Source: CAWAPD01 sp963783865 (GTDB lineage: Bacteria > Actinomycetota > Thermoleophilia > UBA2241). From it: a stretch of 64,000 nucleotides of DNA. Below the pieces are notes generated by a model that ran no database searches, was not told the DNA's origin, and saw only the letters and a program-made list of their open reading frames with translations. This document shows, in pieces, positions 55,477-63,877 of the stretch. Where the stretch lies: positions 186,001-250,000 of the forward strand of contig CAWAPD010000004.1 in the NCBI GenBank assembly GCA_963783865.1, read 5' to 3'. The translations under genes and the position numbers were made by a program. Positions within the stretch are counted from its first letter, which is position 1, and each line of letters begins with the position of its first letter.

Positions 55477-55559
55477 CGAGCGACGCCGACATCGCCCAGG
55501 CCCGCGACCTGGCGCGTGAGATCGTCCGTCTGGCCGACGCGAAGAAGGCGGCCGACCCC

Positions 55560-55877
55560 GTGGTGCTCGACATGTCGGGCGCCGTCTCCTACACCGACTG
55601 CTTCGTGATCTGCAGCGGGAACACGGCGCGCCAGACCAAGGCGATCGCCGACGCGATCAGCGAAGGACTGCGTCACCGCCGCGTGCGCCCGTCGCGCGTC
55701 GAGGGCGAGCGCGAGGCGGAGTGGATCCTGCTCGACTACCTCGACGTTGTCGTGCACGTGTTCACCACCGCGGCACGGGAGTTCTATCGCCTGGAGGCAT
55801 TGTGGCGCGACGTGCCGCGCATCGAGCTTGACCTGCCGCGGGACGAGACGGAGGATGCCCCGGACGCCGGCGCCTGA
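55560..55877 (+). CDS. rsfS: Ribosomal silencing factor RsfS (start uncertain)
   Basis: RsfS blocks joining of the ribosomal subunits in poor growth. The core VVLDMSGAVSYTDCFVICSGNTARQTKAIADAI and EGEREAEWILLDYLDVVVHVFTTAAREFYRLEALW are diagnostic. The normal N-terminal helix is encoded upstream in frame (DIAQARDLAREIVRLADAKKAADP, from about 55488), yet no ATG, GTG or TTG occurs in that stretch. The only usual start is GTG 55560, which would lose it. A non-standard start (ATC 55491, or GTA 55473 just after AAGGAG) or coupling to the previous gene is possible. Confidence 0.88.
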   Translation: MVLDMSGAVSYTDCFVICSGNTARQTKAIADAISEGLRHRRVRPSRVEGEREAEWILLDYLDVVVHVFTTAAREFYRLEALWRDVPRIELDLPRDETEDAPDAGA

Positions 55878-55910
55878 GCTCCCGTAGGGATGGTTCGACG
55901 CGCCGGCGTC
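55863..55910 (+). terminator. 11-bp stem after rsfS
   Basis: 55863-55873 pairs exactly with 55900-55910, with a 26-base loop that includes the rsfS stop. It may mark the end of the nadD-rsfS transcript, but the loop is long. Confidence 0.35.
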
Positions 55911-55957
55911 GAAACGGTACTGTCGTCAGCACCGACAACGACCGTGGAGGAAGGCGC

Positions 55958-56494
55958 ATGCTCACGATCACACGACTGCGGACCCTGCTCGCCGTAGCGG
56001 CGGCGGTCCTGGTGGCGTCGTGGGGAGTCGCGGCCTACGTCGCGCCGCACGCCAGGGCCATCACCCTGAACACCGCCGAGAAGCGCGTGTTGCACCTGAT
56101 CAACGCCGCCCGCCAGAAGCATGGGCGGCACACGGTACGGCTCCGCTCGAGCCTGTATCACGCGGCCAAGGCGCACTCGCGCAGCATGATCGGCAAGGAC
56201 TATTTCTCGCACTATTCCTACAGCGGGGCCACGCCGGCCGAGCGCATCCTTTCGTACGGCTACGCACAGACCGGCTGCACGTACTGGAAGGTGGGCGAGT
56301 GCATCGGCTGGGGCAAGGGTGACGCGGGCACGGCGCGCGCCATCTTCCACGAGTGGATGAACAGCAGCGGGCACCGCGCGATCATCCTGACGAAGGCGTG
56401 GCGCGACGTGGGTATCGGCCGGGCTACGGGCACCTTCGAGGGGCTGAGCGGCGTGCGCATGTTCACCATCGACTTCGGGCGGCGCAAGACGTGA
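55958..56494 (+). CDS. Secreted CAP-domain (SCP/PR1-like) protein
   Basis: A 178-residue protein with a signal peptide or anchor (LLAVAAAVLVASWGVAAYVAPHARA). The CAP domain includes LNTAEKRVLHLINAARQKHG, LYHAAKAHSRSMIGKDYFSHYS (the conserved His), VGECIGWGKG and FHEWMNSSGHRAIILTKAWRDVGIG (second His). Two cysteines (GCTYWKVGEC) may form a disulfide. The function of bacterial CAP proteins is mostly unknown. ATG 55958 after GGAGGAAGG. Single gene with its own terminator. Confidence 0.9.
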   Translation: MLTITRLRTLLAVAAAVLVASWGVAAYVAPHARAITLNTAEKRVLHLINAARQKHGRHTVRLRSSLYHAAKAHSRSMIGKDYFSHYSYSGATPAERILSYGYAQTGCTYWKVGECIGWGKGDAGTARAIFHEWMNSSGHRAIILTKAWRDVGIGRATGTFEGLSGVRMFTIDFGRRKT

Positions 56495-56499
56495 GCGCC

Positions 56500-56532
56500 G
56501 GGGAGGGGGCGGCCGCAGGCCGCCCCCTCCCC
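56500..56532. terminator. 15-bp perfect hairpin after the CAP gene
   Basis: 56500-56514 pairs exactly with 56518-56532, with a three-base loop, 6 bases after the CAP-domain stop. It is a likely terminator, although no T-run follows. Confidence 0.7.
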
Positions 56533-56631
56533 TCACGACTCCCCTGACCCTGTCGCCCGGGAGCCGCTCCAGGTCTCGGGGTGGCTCTCTCTCATCCCTA
56601 CGGCGGCGACCCGCCAACGGTCGCCCGCCGG

Positions 56632-56674
56632 TTTGCCGTCCCCCGGATGGTGCTACACTACGAACGTATGTTCG
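56632..56674 (+). promoter_or_regulatory. LexA-controlled, leaderless dinB promoter
   Basis: TTTGCC (56632-56637) and TACACT (56654-56659) are spaced by 16 bases. A perfect LexA palindrome CGAACGTATGTTCG covers 56661-56674. The dinB ATG (56668-56670) is inside this palindrome and 8 bases after the -10 box, so the transcript should begin at or next to the start codon. Confidence 0.8.
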
Positions 56675-57843
56675 TACGCGAGCCCGCCATCCTCCACGTC
56701 GACATGGACGCCTTCTTCGCGTCGGTCGAGCAGGCGCGCGACCCGGCGTTGCGGGGCCGGCCGGTGATCGTCGGCGGCCGGGCAGACCGGCGCAGCGTCG
56801 TGACGACGGCCTCGTACGAGGCGCGCGCCTTCGGCGTGCGCACGGCGATGCCCGTCGCCCGGGCGCTGCGCCTGTGTCCCGAGGCCGTGCTCGTGTCCGG
56901 CGACATGCGGGCCTACGCGGCCGTGCACCGGCGCCTGATCGCGCTCTTCGGCGGCTTCACCGACCGCGTCGAGGCGGTCTCCATCGACGAGGCGTTCCTC
57001 GACGTCACCGGCAGCCGGCGGCTGTTCGGCCCGCCGCAGGCCATCGCGCGGCGTATCCAGCAGCGCGTCGTCGACGACCACGGCATCACGTGCTCGATCG
57101 GCATCGGCCCCAACAAGCTGCTGGCCAAGCTCGCCTCCGACCTGGGCAAGCCGGTCGGCCTCGTGGCGCTGACCGAGGCCGACGTCCACGGCTGCCTGCG
57201 CGAGTTGCCGGTGCGCGCGCTCCACGGCATCGGGCCGGTCGCCGAAGAGCGCCTGCTCGGGCTCGGCCTGACCACCGTGGGCCTGCTGCAAGACGTCCCC
57301 GATGCGTTGCTGGCGGCGGCGTTCGGGCCGGGGGCGGCGGGGCTCAAGCACCTCGCCTTCGGGCGCAGCCTGTCGCCGGTCTCGAGTAGCCCCGCCGCCC
57401 CCCGCTCGATGGGCCGCGAGACCACCTTCCCCGAAGACGTCGCCGACCCCGAGTTGCTGCGCGCCGCGCTGCTGTCGCTCAGCCACGACCTGATGACGCG
57501 CCTGCGCGGCAAGGGGTACGCGGCGCGCACGGTGTCGGTCAAGGTCCGCGACAGCGCGTTCCACACCGTCGGCCGCAGTCACACCCTGCCGCGGCCGACC
57601 ACGGCCACGCGCTGCGTCTACGACACGGCGGCGCGCCTGCTGGGCGAGGTCGAGCTCGGTCCGCGGCGGGTGCGGCTGGTCGGCGTCACGGTCGGCGACC
57701 TGCAGAGCGGCGACGTGCAGCTCACGCTGGACGACGGCTGGCGGCACGTCGCGTTGGACGAGGCGGTCGACCGCGTGCGCGCCCGGTACGGCCGCCGCAG
57801 CATCAGGCCGGCGGTCGCCTGCGCCGCCGATGCCGTGTGCTAG
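56668..57843 (+). CDS. dinB: DNA polymerase IV (Y-family translesion polymerase)
   Basis: A 391-residue polymerase that copies past DNA damage. Motifs: ILHVDMDAFFASVEQ (metal Asp), VTTASYEARAFGVRTAMP, VEAVSIDEAFLDVTGS (second metal pair), CSIGIGPNKLLAKLASDLGKP and the HhH region ALHGIGPVAEERLLGLGL. It ends without the beta-clamp motif being obvious. ATG 56668 is the only start that keeps MFVREPAILHVD, and it lies in the LexA box, so expression is SOS-controlled. Confidence 0.95.
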   Translation: MFVREPAILHVDMDAFFASVEQARDPALRGRPVIVGGRADRRSVVTTASYEARAFGVRTAMPVARALRLCPEAVLVSGDMRAYAAVHRRLIALFGGFTDRVEAVSIDEAFLDVTGSRRLFGPPQAIARRIQQRVVDDHGITCSIGIGPNKLLAKLASDLGKPVGLVALTEADVHGCLRELPVRALHGIGPVAEERLLGLGLTTVGLLQDVPDALLAAAFGPGAAGLKHLAFGRSLSPVSSSPAAPRSMGRETTFPEDVADPELLRAALLSLSHDLMTRLRGKGYAARTVSVKVRDSAFHTVGRSHTLPRPTTATRCVYDTAARLLGEVELGPRRVRLVGVTVGDLQSGDVQLTLDDGWRHVALDEAVDRVRARYGRRSIRPAVACAADAVC

Positions 57844-58065
57844 ACTTCACGGCCTGTGGACGGTGGCCCGACGCCGCTCCGGCGCCGCGCCACCCCCGGT
57901 GACGACGACCAAGGAGCACGCGAGCGATGACGTCGGACCGCACAGGGAGGTACGAGCTTCCCGGCGGGGCTCCCCGCCACATCCGGTCTGCTCCGCGTCG
58001 CCCATGACGCACCGTCTGGGCGGCGCGTTTGCGTCTCGCGTCCTCTCGCGACAAGGAGAAAGGCA

Positions 58066-60126
58066 ATGACAGAACCGCGCAAGATCAGGAACGTCGCCCT
58101 CGTCGGTCACCGCGGGACCGGCAAGACGTCGCTGCTCGAGGCGCTGCTGTTCAGGGCCGGGGCCAGCAACCGCCTGGGCCGCGTCGAGGACGGCACGACC
58201 GTCGGCGACTTCGACGACGACGAGAAGCGGCGGCAGCTGACGCTGTCGTCGAGCCTCGCCCACGTCGAGCGCGACGGGCTCAGCTTCAACCTCATCGACA
58301 CGCCCGGCGACTCCAGCTTCCAGGCCGACACCATCGGCGCGCTGCGGGTCACCGAGACCGCCCTGGTCGTCGTCAACGCCGTCATGGGCGTCGAGGTCCA
58401 GACCGAGCGGCTGTGGGGGCGCGCCGACGAAGCCGGGCGCGCCCGCATCCTGTTCTGCAACATGCTCGATCGCGAGCGGGCCGACTTCGACCGCTCGCTG
58501 GCCGCGCTCAAGGAGTCCTTCGGCCAGAAGGTCGCCGCGGTGCAGCTGCCGATCGGCAGCGAGCACGGGTTCGTCGGGGTGGTCGACGTGCTCAGGATGC
58601 GCGCCTACACGGGCGAGGCCGACAAGGTCGCCGAAGGCGAGGTGCCGGCCGAGCTCGCCGACCGCGCCGCCGAGCTGCGCGAAGCCCTGATCGAGGTCAT
58701 CGTCGAGACCAGCGACGAGCTCATGGAAAAATACCTGAACGAAGAGGAGATCCCGGCCGCCGAGCTCGACGCCGGCCTGGCGCAGGCGATCGTCGAGGCG
58801 AAGCTCTTCCCGGTCGCCGTGGGGGCCGCCGCCAAGCTCATCGGGATCGACCAGCTCCTCGACCTCATGGCGCTGGCCCCGTCCCCGGCCGACGCGCCGC
58901 CCGTGGTCCTCGACGGCGCCGAGCTGTTGTGCGACGCGGGCAAGCCGGCGGCGGCGTTCGTGTTCAAGACCGTGGCCGACCCGTTCAGCGGCCACATCAA
59001 CGTGCTGCGCGTGTTCCAGGGCACCGTCGGCAGCGACAGCAACCTCAGCGTCGCCCGCGACGGCCACAAGGAGCGCCTCGGAGCGCTGCTCAAGCAGCAG
59101 GGCAAGGAGACCAAGCAGGTGGACAAGCTCGTGGCCGGCGACATCGGCGCCGTGGCGAAGCTCAAGGACGCGGTGACCGGCGACACGCTGGCGGCCGACG
59201 GCGTCAAGGGCGCCTTCGAGCCCGTCACCTACCCGGCGCCGCTCATGTCGTTTGCGGTGAGCGCCAAGGCCAAGGGCGACGAGGACAAGGTCATGACCGC
59301 GCTGCGGCGGCTCTCCGAAGAGGACCCGATGATGCACGTCTCCCGCGACGGGCAGACCGGCGAGATGATCGTCTCGGGCATGAGCCAGGTGCACGTCGAG
59401 GTCACGGTCGAACGCATGAAGCGCCGCTTCAACGTCGAGGTCGAGCTCAAGCCGCCCCGGGTGCCGTACCGCGAGACGATCCGCGGCACGGCCAAGGCCG
59501 AGGGCAAGCACAAGAAGCAGACCGGGGGTCGTGGCCAGTTCGCCGACACCTGGCTCGAGGTCTCCGCGCGAGCCAGCGGCGAGGGGTTCGAGTTCGTCGA
59601 CAAGATCGTCGGCGGCGCGATCCCGCGCAACTTCATCCCGGCCGTCGAGAAGGGCGTGCGGGCGGCCATGGCCGAAGGCATCCTCGCCGGATACCCGGTG
59701 GTCGACGTCTCGGTCAAGCTCTACGACGGCAAGTACCACCCCGTCGACTCCTCGGACATGGCGTTCCAGATCGCCGGGTCGCTCGGGTTCAAGGCGGCCG
59801 TCGAGAAGGCCAATCCCGTGCTGCTCGAGCCGATCATGAACGTCGAGGTGATCGTGCCCGACGAGTCGGTCGGCGACATCATCGGCGACATGAACTCGCG
59901 CCGCGGCCGGGTGCTGGGCACCAACCCCAAGGGGCACAGCAGCACGATCCAGGCCGAGGTGCCGCTGGCCGAGATGGTCAGCTACGCGCCCGACCTCACG
60001 TCCATGACCGGCGGGCGCGGCGATTACCACATGGAGTTCCTGCGCTACGAAGAGGTGCCGGCGCACATGGCGCAGAAGGTCATCGACCAGGCAAAGAAAG
60101 ACCGCGAAGAAGCGCGCAAGGGGTAG
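58066..60126 (+). CDS. EF-G paralogue (FusA2-type translational GTPase-like protein)
   Basis: A 686-residue protein with the five-domain EF-G layout, including domain IV (AKAEGKHKKQTGGRGQFADTWLEV) and domain V (YEEVPAHMAQKVIDQAKKD). The G domain departs from true EF-G: the P-loop is GHRGTGKTSLL, the catalytic His of DTPGH is Asp (LIDTPGDSSF), and NKMD is NMLDR. Actinobacterial EF-G2 (FusA2) proteins are similar and some are poor GTPases, so it is not the main elongation factor. ATG 58066 after AAGGAGAAAGG. The 222-base gap after dinB holds nothing recognised. Confidence 0.9.
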   Translation: MTEPRKIRNVALVGHRGTGKTSLLEALLFRAGASNRLGRVEDGTTVGDFDDDEKRRQLTLSSSLAHVERDGLSFNLIDTPGDSSFQADTIGALRVTETALVVVNAVMGVEVQTERLWGRADEAGRARILFCNMLDRERADFDRSLAALKESFGQKVAAVQLPIGSEHGFVGVVDVLRMRAYTGEADKVAEGEVPAELADRAAELREALIEVIVETSDELMEKYLNEEEIPAAELDAGLAQAIVEAKLFPVAVGAAAKLIGIDQLLDLMALAPSPADAPPVVLDGAELLCDAGKPAAAFVFKTVADPFSGHINVLRVFQGTVGSDSNLSVARDGHKERLGALLKQQGKETKQVDKLVAGDIGAVAKLKDAVTGDTLAADGVKGAFEPVTYPAPLMSFAVSAKAKGDEDKVMTALRRLSEEDPMMHVSRDGQTGEMIVSGMSQVHVEVTVERMKRRFNVEVELKPPRVPYRETIRGTAKAEGKHKKQTGGRGQFADTWLEVSARASGEGFEFVDKIVGGAIPRNFIPAVEKGVRAAMAEGILAGYPVVDVSVKLYDGKYHPVDSSDMAFQIAGSLGFKAAVEKANPVLLEPIMNVEVIVPDESVGDIIGDMNSRRGRVLGTNPKGHSSTIQAEVPLAEMVSYAPDLTSMTGGRGDYHMEFLRYEEVPAHMAQKVIDQAKKDREEARKG

Positions 60127-60130
60127 CCCG

Positions 60131-60171
60131 GCAGGCGGGGCGGCGGCCCGCAGGGCCGCCGCCCCGCCTGC
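60131..60171. terminator. 19-bp perfect hairpin after the EF-G paralogue
   Basis: 60131-60149 pairs exactly with 60153-60171 around a three-base loop, 5 bases after the stop. It is a likely terminator without T-run. Confidence 0.72.
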
Positions 60172-60326
60172 GCCCTGCGCCGCCCGGACGGCTTCGCCAG
60201 GGCGGCGCGCCGACTCGTCCGTGACCGGCCGGAGTGGCTGATTTGCGGGCATTTTCGCGGTACGACGCGATAGCGGGGCGCGATGGCGTGGGATAGAATC
60301 GTGGTCCAGCAAGAAGGAGGTGTCCC

Positions 60327-61211
60327 GTGACCGACATCGGGACGATGCGTGTGAAGAGCGGTCTCGCCGACATGCTCAAGGGCGGCGTGATCATGGACGT
60401 CACCAACGCCGACCAGGCCAAGATCGCCGAAGACGCCGGCGCCTGCGCCGTGATGGCTCTCGAGCGGGTACCCGCCGACATCCGCCGCGACGGCGGCGTC
60501 GCCCGCATGGCCGACCCTCTCAAGGTCAAGGAGATCCAGGAGGCCGTGTCGATCCCGGTCATGGCCAAGGCCCGGATCGGCCACTTCGTGGAGGCGCAGG
60601 TCCTGCAGGCGCTCGAGGTCGACTACATCGACGAGAGCGAGGTGCTCACGCCGGCCGACGAGGCCAACCACATCGACAAGTGGAAGTTCGACGTGCCGTT
60701 CGTGTGCGGCGCCATCGACCTCGGCCAGGCGCTGCGCCGGATCAGCGAGGGCGCGGCCATGATCCGCACCAAGGGCGAGGCCGGCACCGGCGACGTGGTC
60801 GAGGCCGTGCGCCACATGCGCACCATCATGGGCCAGATCCGGCACCTGACCTCGTTGGACGAGGACGAGCTCTACAACGCGGCGGCCAAGGAGCTGCTCG
60901 CCCCCTACGACCTGGTGCGCTGGGTGGCCGAGAACGGCAAGCTGCCGGTGGTCAACTTCTCGGCCGGCGGCATCGCCACGCCGGCCGACGCGGCGCTGAT
61001 GATGCAGCTCGGCGCCGAAGGCGTCTTCGTTGGTTCCGGCATCTTCAAGAGCGCCGACCCGGCCAGCCGGGCGACGGCCATCGTGCGCGCCACGACCAAC
61101 TACAACGACCCCGCGGTGCTGGCCGACGTCTCCGTGGGGCTGGGCGACGCGATGGCCGGCATCGAGGCCGCGAAGATGCCGCTCGAAGAGAAGCTCCAGT
61201 TCCGGGGTTGA
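60327..61211 (+). CDS. pdxS: Pyridoxal 5'-phosphate synthase, PdxS lyase subunit
   Basis: A 294-residue TIM-barrel enzyme that builds PLP from ribose 5-phosphate, glyceraldehyde 3-phosphate and ammonia from PdxT. GGVIMDVTNADQAKIAEDAGACAVMALERVPADIR and VMAKARIGHFVEAQ (Lys of the Schiff base) are diagnostic. GTG 60327 after AAGGAGG; a TAGAAT -10-like box lies at 60294-60299. PLP supply suits the PLP enzymes OraE and Orr, though the genes are far apart. Confidence 0.97.
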   Translation: MTDIGTMRVKSGLADMLKGGVIMDVTNADQAKIAEDAGACAVMALERVPADIRRDGGVARMADPLKVKEIQEAVSIPVMAKARIGHFVEAQVLQALEVDYIDESEVLTPADEANHIDKWKFDVPFVCGAIDLGQALRRISEGAAMIRTKGEAGTGDVVEAVRHMRTIMGQIRHLTSLDEDELYNAAAKELLAPYDLVRWVAENGKLPVVNFSAGGIATPADAALMMQLGAEGVFVGSGIFKSADPASRATAIVRATTNYNDPAVLADVSVGLGDAMAGIEAAKMPLEEKLQFRG

Positions 61212-61225
61212 GGCCCGGGCACGAC

Positions 61226-61939
61226 GTGACCCGTTCCGGCCTGCAGCAGCGCAGGGACGCGATCCTCTCGCCCGAGTTCGGGCTGCGCTCCGCCGGCGGC
61301 GAGCATCCCCATGTGGGCGTGCTCGCGCTGCAGGGCGACTTCCGCGAGCACCGGCTCGTGATGGAGCGTCTCGGCGCGGTCACGACCGAGGTGCGCACGG
61401 TGGGGCACCTGCAGGCGGTCGACGCCCTGGTCATCCCCGGCGGCGAGAGCACGACGATCGGCAAGCTCATGCGCGAGTACGGGTTCGTCGACGCGATCCG
61501 GGCCCGCCATGCCGGCGGCATGCCCATCTACGGCACGTGTGCCGGTCTGATCACGCTCGCGCGCTCGATCGTCGAGGGCGACCAGCCGCTGCTCGGGCTC
61601 ATGGACATCGCGGCCCGGCGCAACGCCTTCGGCCGCCAGGTGCACAGCTTCGAGGCCGACCTCGAGGTCCGGGGCCTCGGCGAGCGGCCGCTGCGGGCGG
61701 TCTTCATCCGGGCGCCGTGGATCGAGGAGGCCGGCCCCGGCGTCGAGGTGCTGGCGCGCCTCGGCGGGCACGCGGTCGCCGCCCGCGAGGGGCGCCTGCT
61801 CGCCACGGCCTTCCACCCCGAGCTGACGGGTGATACAAGAGTGCATGGACTGTTCCTGCAGCTGGTGCGCGAGGCGCGGCTGCAGCGAGAGGCGGCGCGG
61901 GTCACGACCGGCGCGGCGGGTGAGGAGGTGGTGTCGTAG
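61226..61939 (+). CDS. pdxT: Pyridoxal 5'-phosphate synthase, PdxT glutaminase subunit
   Basis: A 237-residue class I glutamine amidotransferase. VGVLALQGDFREHRLVMERLGA, VIPGGESTTIGKL, the nucleophile Cys in YGTCAGLITLA and the His-Glu pair in TAFHPELTGDTRVH are present. The first ~30 residues (from GTG 61226) are an extension not usual for PdxT, so a later start is possible. Overlaps the next gene by one base. Confidence 0.93.
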   Translation: MTRSGLQQRRDAILSPEFGLRSAGGEHPHVGVLALQGDFREHRLVMERLGAVTTEVRTVGHLQAVDALVIPGGESTTIGKLMREYGFVDAIRARHAGGMPIYGTCAGLITLARSIVEGDQPLLGLMDIAARRNAFGRQVHSFEADLEVRGLGERPLRAVFIRAPWIEEAGPGVEVLARLGGHAVAAREGRLLATAFHPELTGDTRVHGLFLQLVREARLQREAARVTTGAAGEEVVS

Positions 61940-62688
61940 TGTCCGGACACTCCAAGTGGTCGACGATCAAGCACAAGAAGGGCAAGGAAGACGCCAAGCG
62001 CGGCCAGCTGTTCTCGAAGCTGGCCCGCGCCATCATGGTGGCGGCCAAGGAGGGCGGATCCGACCCCGAGTCGAACGCGGCGCTGGCGGCGGCGGTCGAG
62101 AAGGCGCGAAGCTACAGCATGCCAAAGGACAACATCGACCGCGCCATCGAGCGCGGGTCGGGCGGCGCCGGCGGCGAGTCGTTCGAGGCCATCCTCTACG
62201 AGGGCTACGGGCCGAACGGCGTGGCCATCATCGTCGAGGCGCTGACCGACAACCGCAACCGTTCGGCGGCCGATGTGCGCAACATCTTCACCAAGCACAA
62301 CGGCAGCCTCGGCGGTCCGGGCTCGGTCGCCTGGATCTTCGAGCGCCGCGGCTCGATCACGGTCGACGGCACGCGGTTCGGCGAGGACGCGGTCATGGAC
62401 GCCGCGATCGAGGGCGGCGCCGACGACGTCACGACCGACGGCGACACGATCGAGGTGATCACCGAGCCGGGCCAGCTGTCGGCGGTGCGCCAAGCGCTCG
62501 AAGCGGCCGGCATCGAGACCGAGCAGGTCGAGCTCACGATGGTGCCGAAGACCACGGTCAAGCTCGAAGAGAGCGACGCGCGCAAGATGCTCAGGCTCGT
62601 CGACGCCCTCGAGGGCAGCGACGACGTGCAAGAGGTGTACGCCAACTTCGACATCTCCGACGAGGTCCTCGAGGCCGTCGCCGGCTAG
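61939..62688 (+). CDS. YebC/TACO1-family protein
   Basis: A 249-residue protein with the family start SGHSKWSTIKHKKGKEDAKRGQLFSKLARAIMVAAKEGG and FEAILYEGYGPNGVAIIVEALTDNRNR. YebC proteins were annotated as transcription regulators but some, like mitochondrial TACO1, help ribosomes through difficult stretches. GTG 61939 overlaps the pdxT stop. It is followed by ruvC, a common order. Confidence 0.95.
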   Translation: MSGHSKWSTIKHKKGKEDAKRGQLFSKLARAIMVAAKEGGSDPESNAALAAAVEKARSYSMPKDNIDRAIERGSGGAGGESFEAILYEGYGPNGVAIIVEALTDNRNRSAADVRNIFTKHNGSLGGPGSVAWIFERRGSITVDGTRFGEDAVMDAAIEGGADDVTTDGDTIEVITEPGQLSAVRQALEAAGIETEQVELTMVPKTTVKLEESDARKMLRLVDALEGSDDVQEVYANFDISDEVLEAVAG

Positions 62689-62736
62689 CCACGGCAAGGG
62701 GGCTGCGATGCGGACTGAGAGCAAGGGGGTCGCGCG

Positions 62737-63237
62737 GTGATCGTGCTCGGCATCGATCCCGGTACGGCGAGCACCGGTTGGGGGGTCGTCCAGCAAGACG
62801 GCAACCGGCTGACCTGCCTCGGCCACGGCTGCATCGTCACGTCGCCCAGGACGGAGACGCCACAGCGGCTGCGCCAGATCCACGACGAGGTGCTGGCGCT
62901 CATCGACGGCTACCACCCGGGCGTGGTCGCCCTCGAGGAGCTGTTCGTGAACGTCAACGTCAAGACGGCGCTGGCGGTCGGCCACGCTCGGGGCGCCATC
63001 TTCCTGGCGGCCGCCGAGCGCGAGCTGGCGTGCGCCGACTACACGCCGCTGGCGGTCAAGCAGGCCGTCACCGGGTACGGGCGCGCCAACAAGGTGCAGG
63101 TGCAGGAGATGACCAAGGTCCTGCTGGCGCTGCCGGAGATCGTGCAGCCCGACCACGCTTCCGACGCGCTCGCGGTAGCGATCTGTCACCTGCACTCGAC
63201 GAGCCTGCTTCAGAAGCTGAACACGGGCCGGGCGTGA
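62737..63237 (+). CDS. ruvC: Holliday junction resolvase RuvC
   Basis: A 166-residue endonuclease: VLGIDPGTASTGWGVV (first catalytic Asp), VALEELFVNVNVKTALAVGHARG (Glu) and DHASDALAVAICH (HxxD end). GTG 62737. ruvA follows after 22 bases. Confidence 0.96.
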   Translation: MIVLGIDPGTASTGWGVVQQDGNRLTCLGHGCIVTSPRTETPQRLRQIHDEVLALIDGYHPGVVALEELFVNVNVKTALAVGHARGAIFLAAAERELACADYTPLAVKQAVTGYGRANKVQVQEMTKVLLALPEIVQPDHASDALAVAICHLHSTSLLQKLNTGRA

Positions 63238-63259
63238 CCCGCTCTCCCGGCGCTCGCGC

Positions 63260-63877
63260 ATGATCGTCTCGCTGCGCGCGAAGGTCCTCCAGGTCGAGGC
63301 CGACCAGGTCGTGCTCGAGACCGGCGGGGTCGGCCTCGGCGTCTCGGTCCCGGGTCGCATCGCCTCGGTCCTCTCCCAACGGGTCGGCGACGAGGTGCGG
63401 CTGCACACCTACCTGCACGTGCGAGACGACGCGCTGCAGCTCTACGGGTTCCAGAGTGCTCGTGAGCGCGCCTTCTTCCTGTCGCTGATCGCCGTCAGCG
63501 GCGTGGGCCCCAAAGTGGGCCTGGCCGTGCTGTCGACCTTCTCGGTCGAGCAGCTCGAGGCGGCCATCGTGCGCGGCGACTCGGCGACGTTCGAGAGCGT
63601 GCCGGGCGTGGGTCGCAAGCTCGCCCAGCGCCTGGTGATCGAGCTCAAGGACCGGGTCGCGATGGACCTCGAAGAGGCGATGTCGGCCAGGGGTGCGGCC
63701 ACCCCGGGCGGGGACCACTTCGTGCAGGCGCGTGCCGCCCTTCAGGGCCTCGGCTTGACGCTTCGCGAGGCCGAGGCCGCACTCAAGGGCGCGCCGGCCG
63801 ACGGCAGTGTCGAGGAGCTCGTCAGGCACGCGTTGCGCAAGAGCGAGGCCGGCCAGGGCGGTGGCGACGGTGAGTGA
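63260..63877 (+). CDS. ruvA: Holliday junction DNA helicase subunit RuvA
   Basis: A 205-residue tetrameric junction-binding protein with the OB fold at the start (MIVSLRAKVLQVEADQVVLETGGVGLGV), LHTYLHVRDDALQLYGF, and HhH motifs ISGVGPK-like VSGVGPKVGLAVLS and VPGVGRKLAQRLVIELKD. The C-terminal domain that contacts RuvB is present. Overlaps ruvB. Confidence 0.96.
   Translation: MIVSLRAKVLQVEADQVVLETGGVGLGVSVPGRIASVLSQRVGDEVRLHTYLHVRDDALQLYGFQSARERAFFLSLIAVSGVGPKVGLAVLSTFSVEQLEAAIVRGDSATFESVPGVGRKLAQRLVIELKDRVAMDLEEAMSARGAATPGGDHFVQARAALQGLGLTLREAEAALKGAPADGSVEELVRHALRKSEAGQGGGDGE

Noticed and set aside
57844..58065. Possible small gene between dinB and the EF-G paralogue
   Set aside because: Short open frames exist on both strands, but without ribosome sites or recognisable composition; the region is likely a leader.
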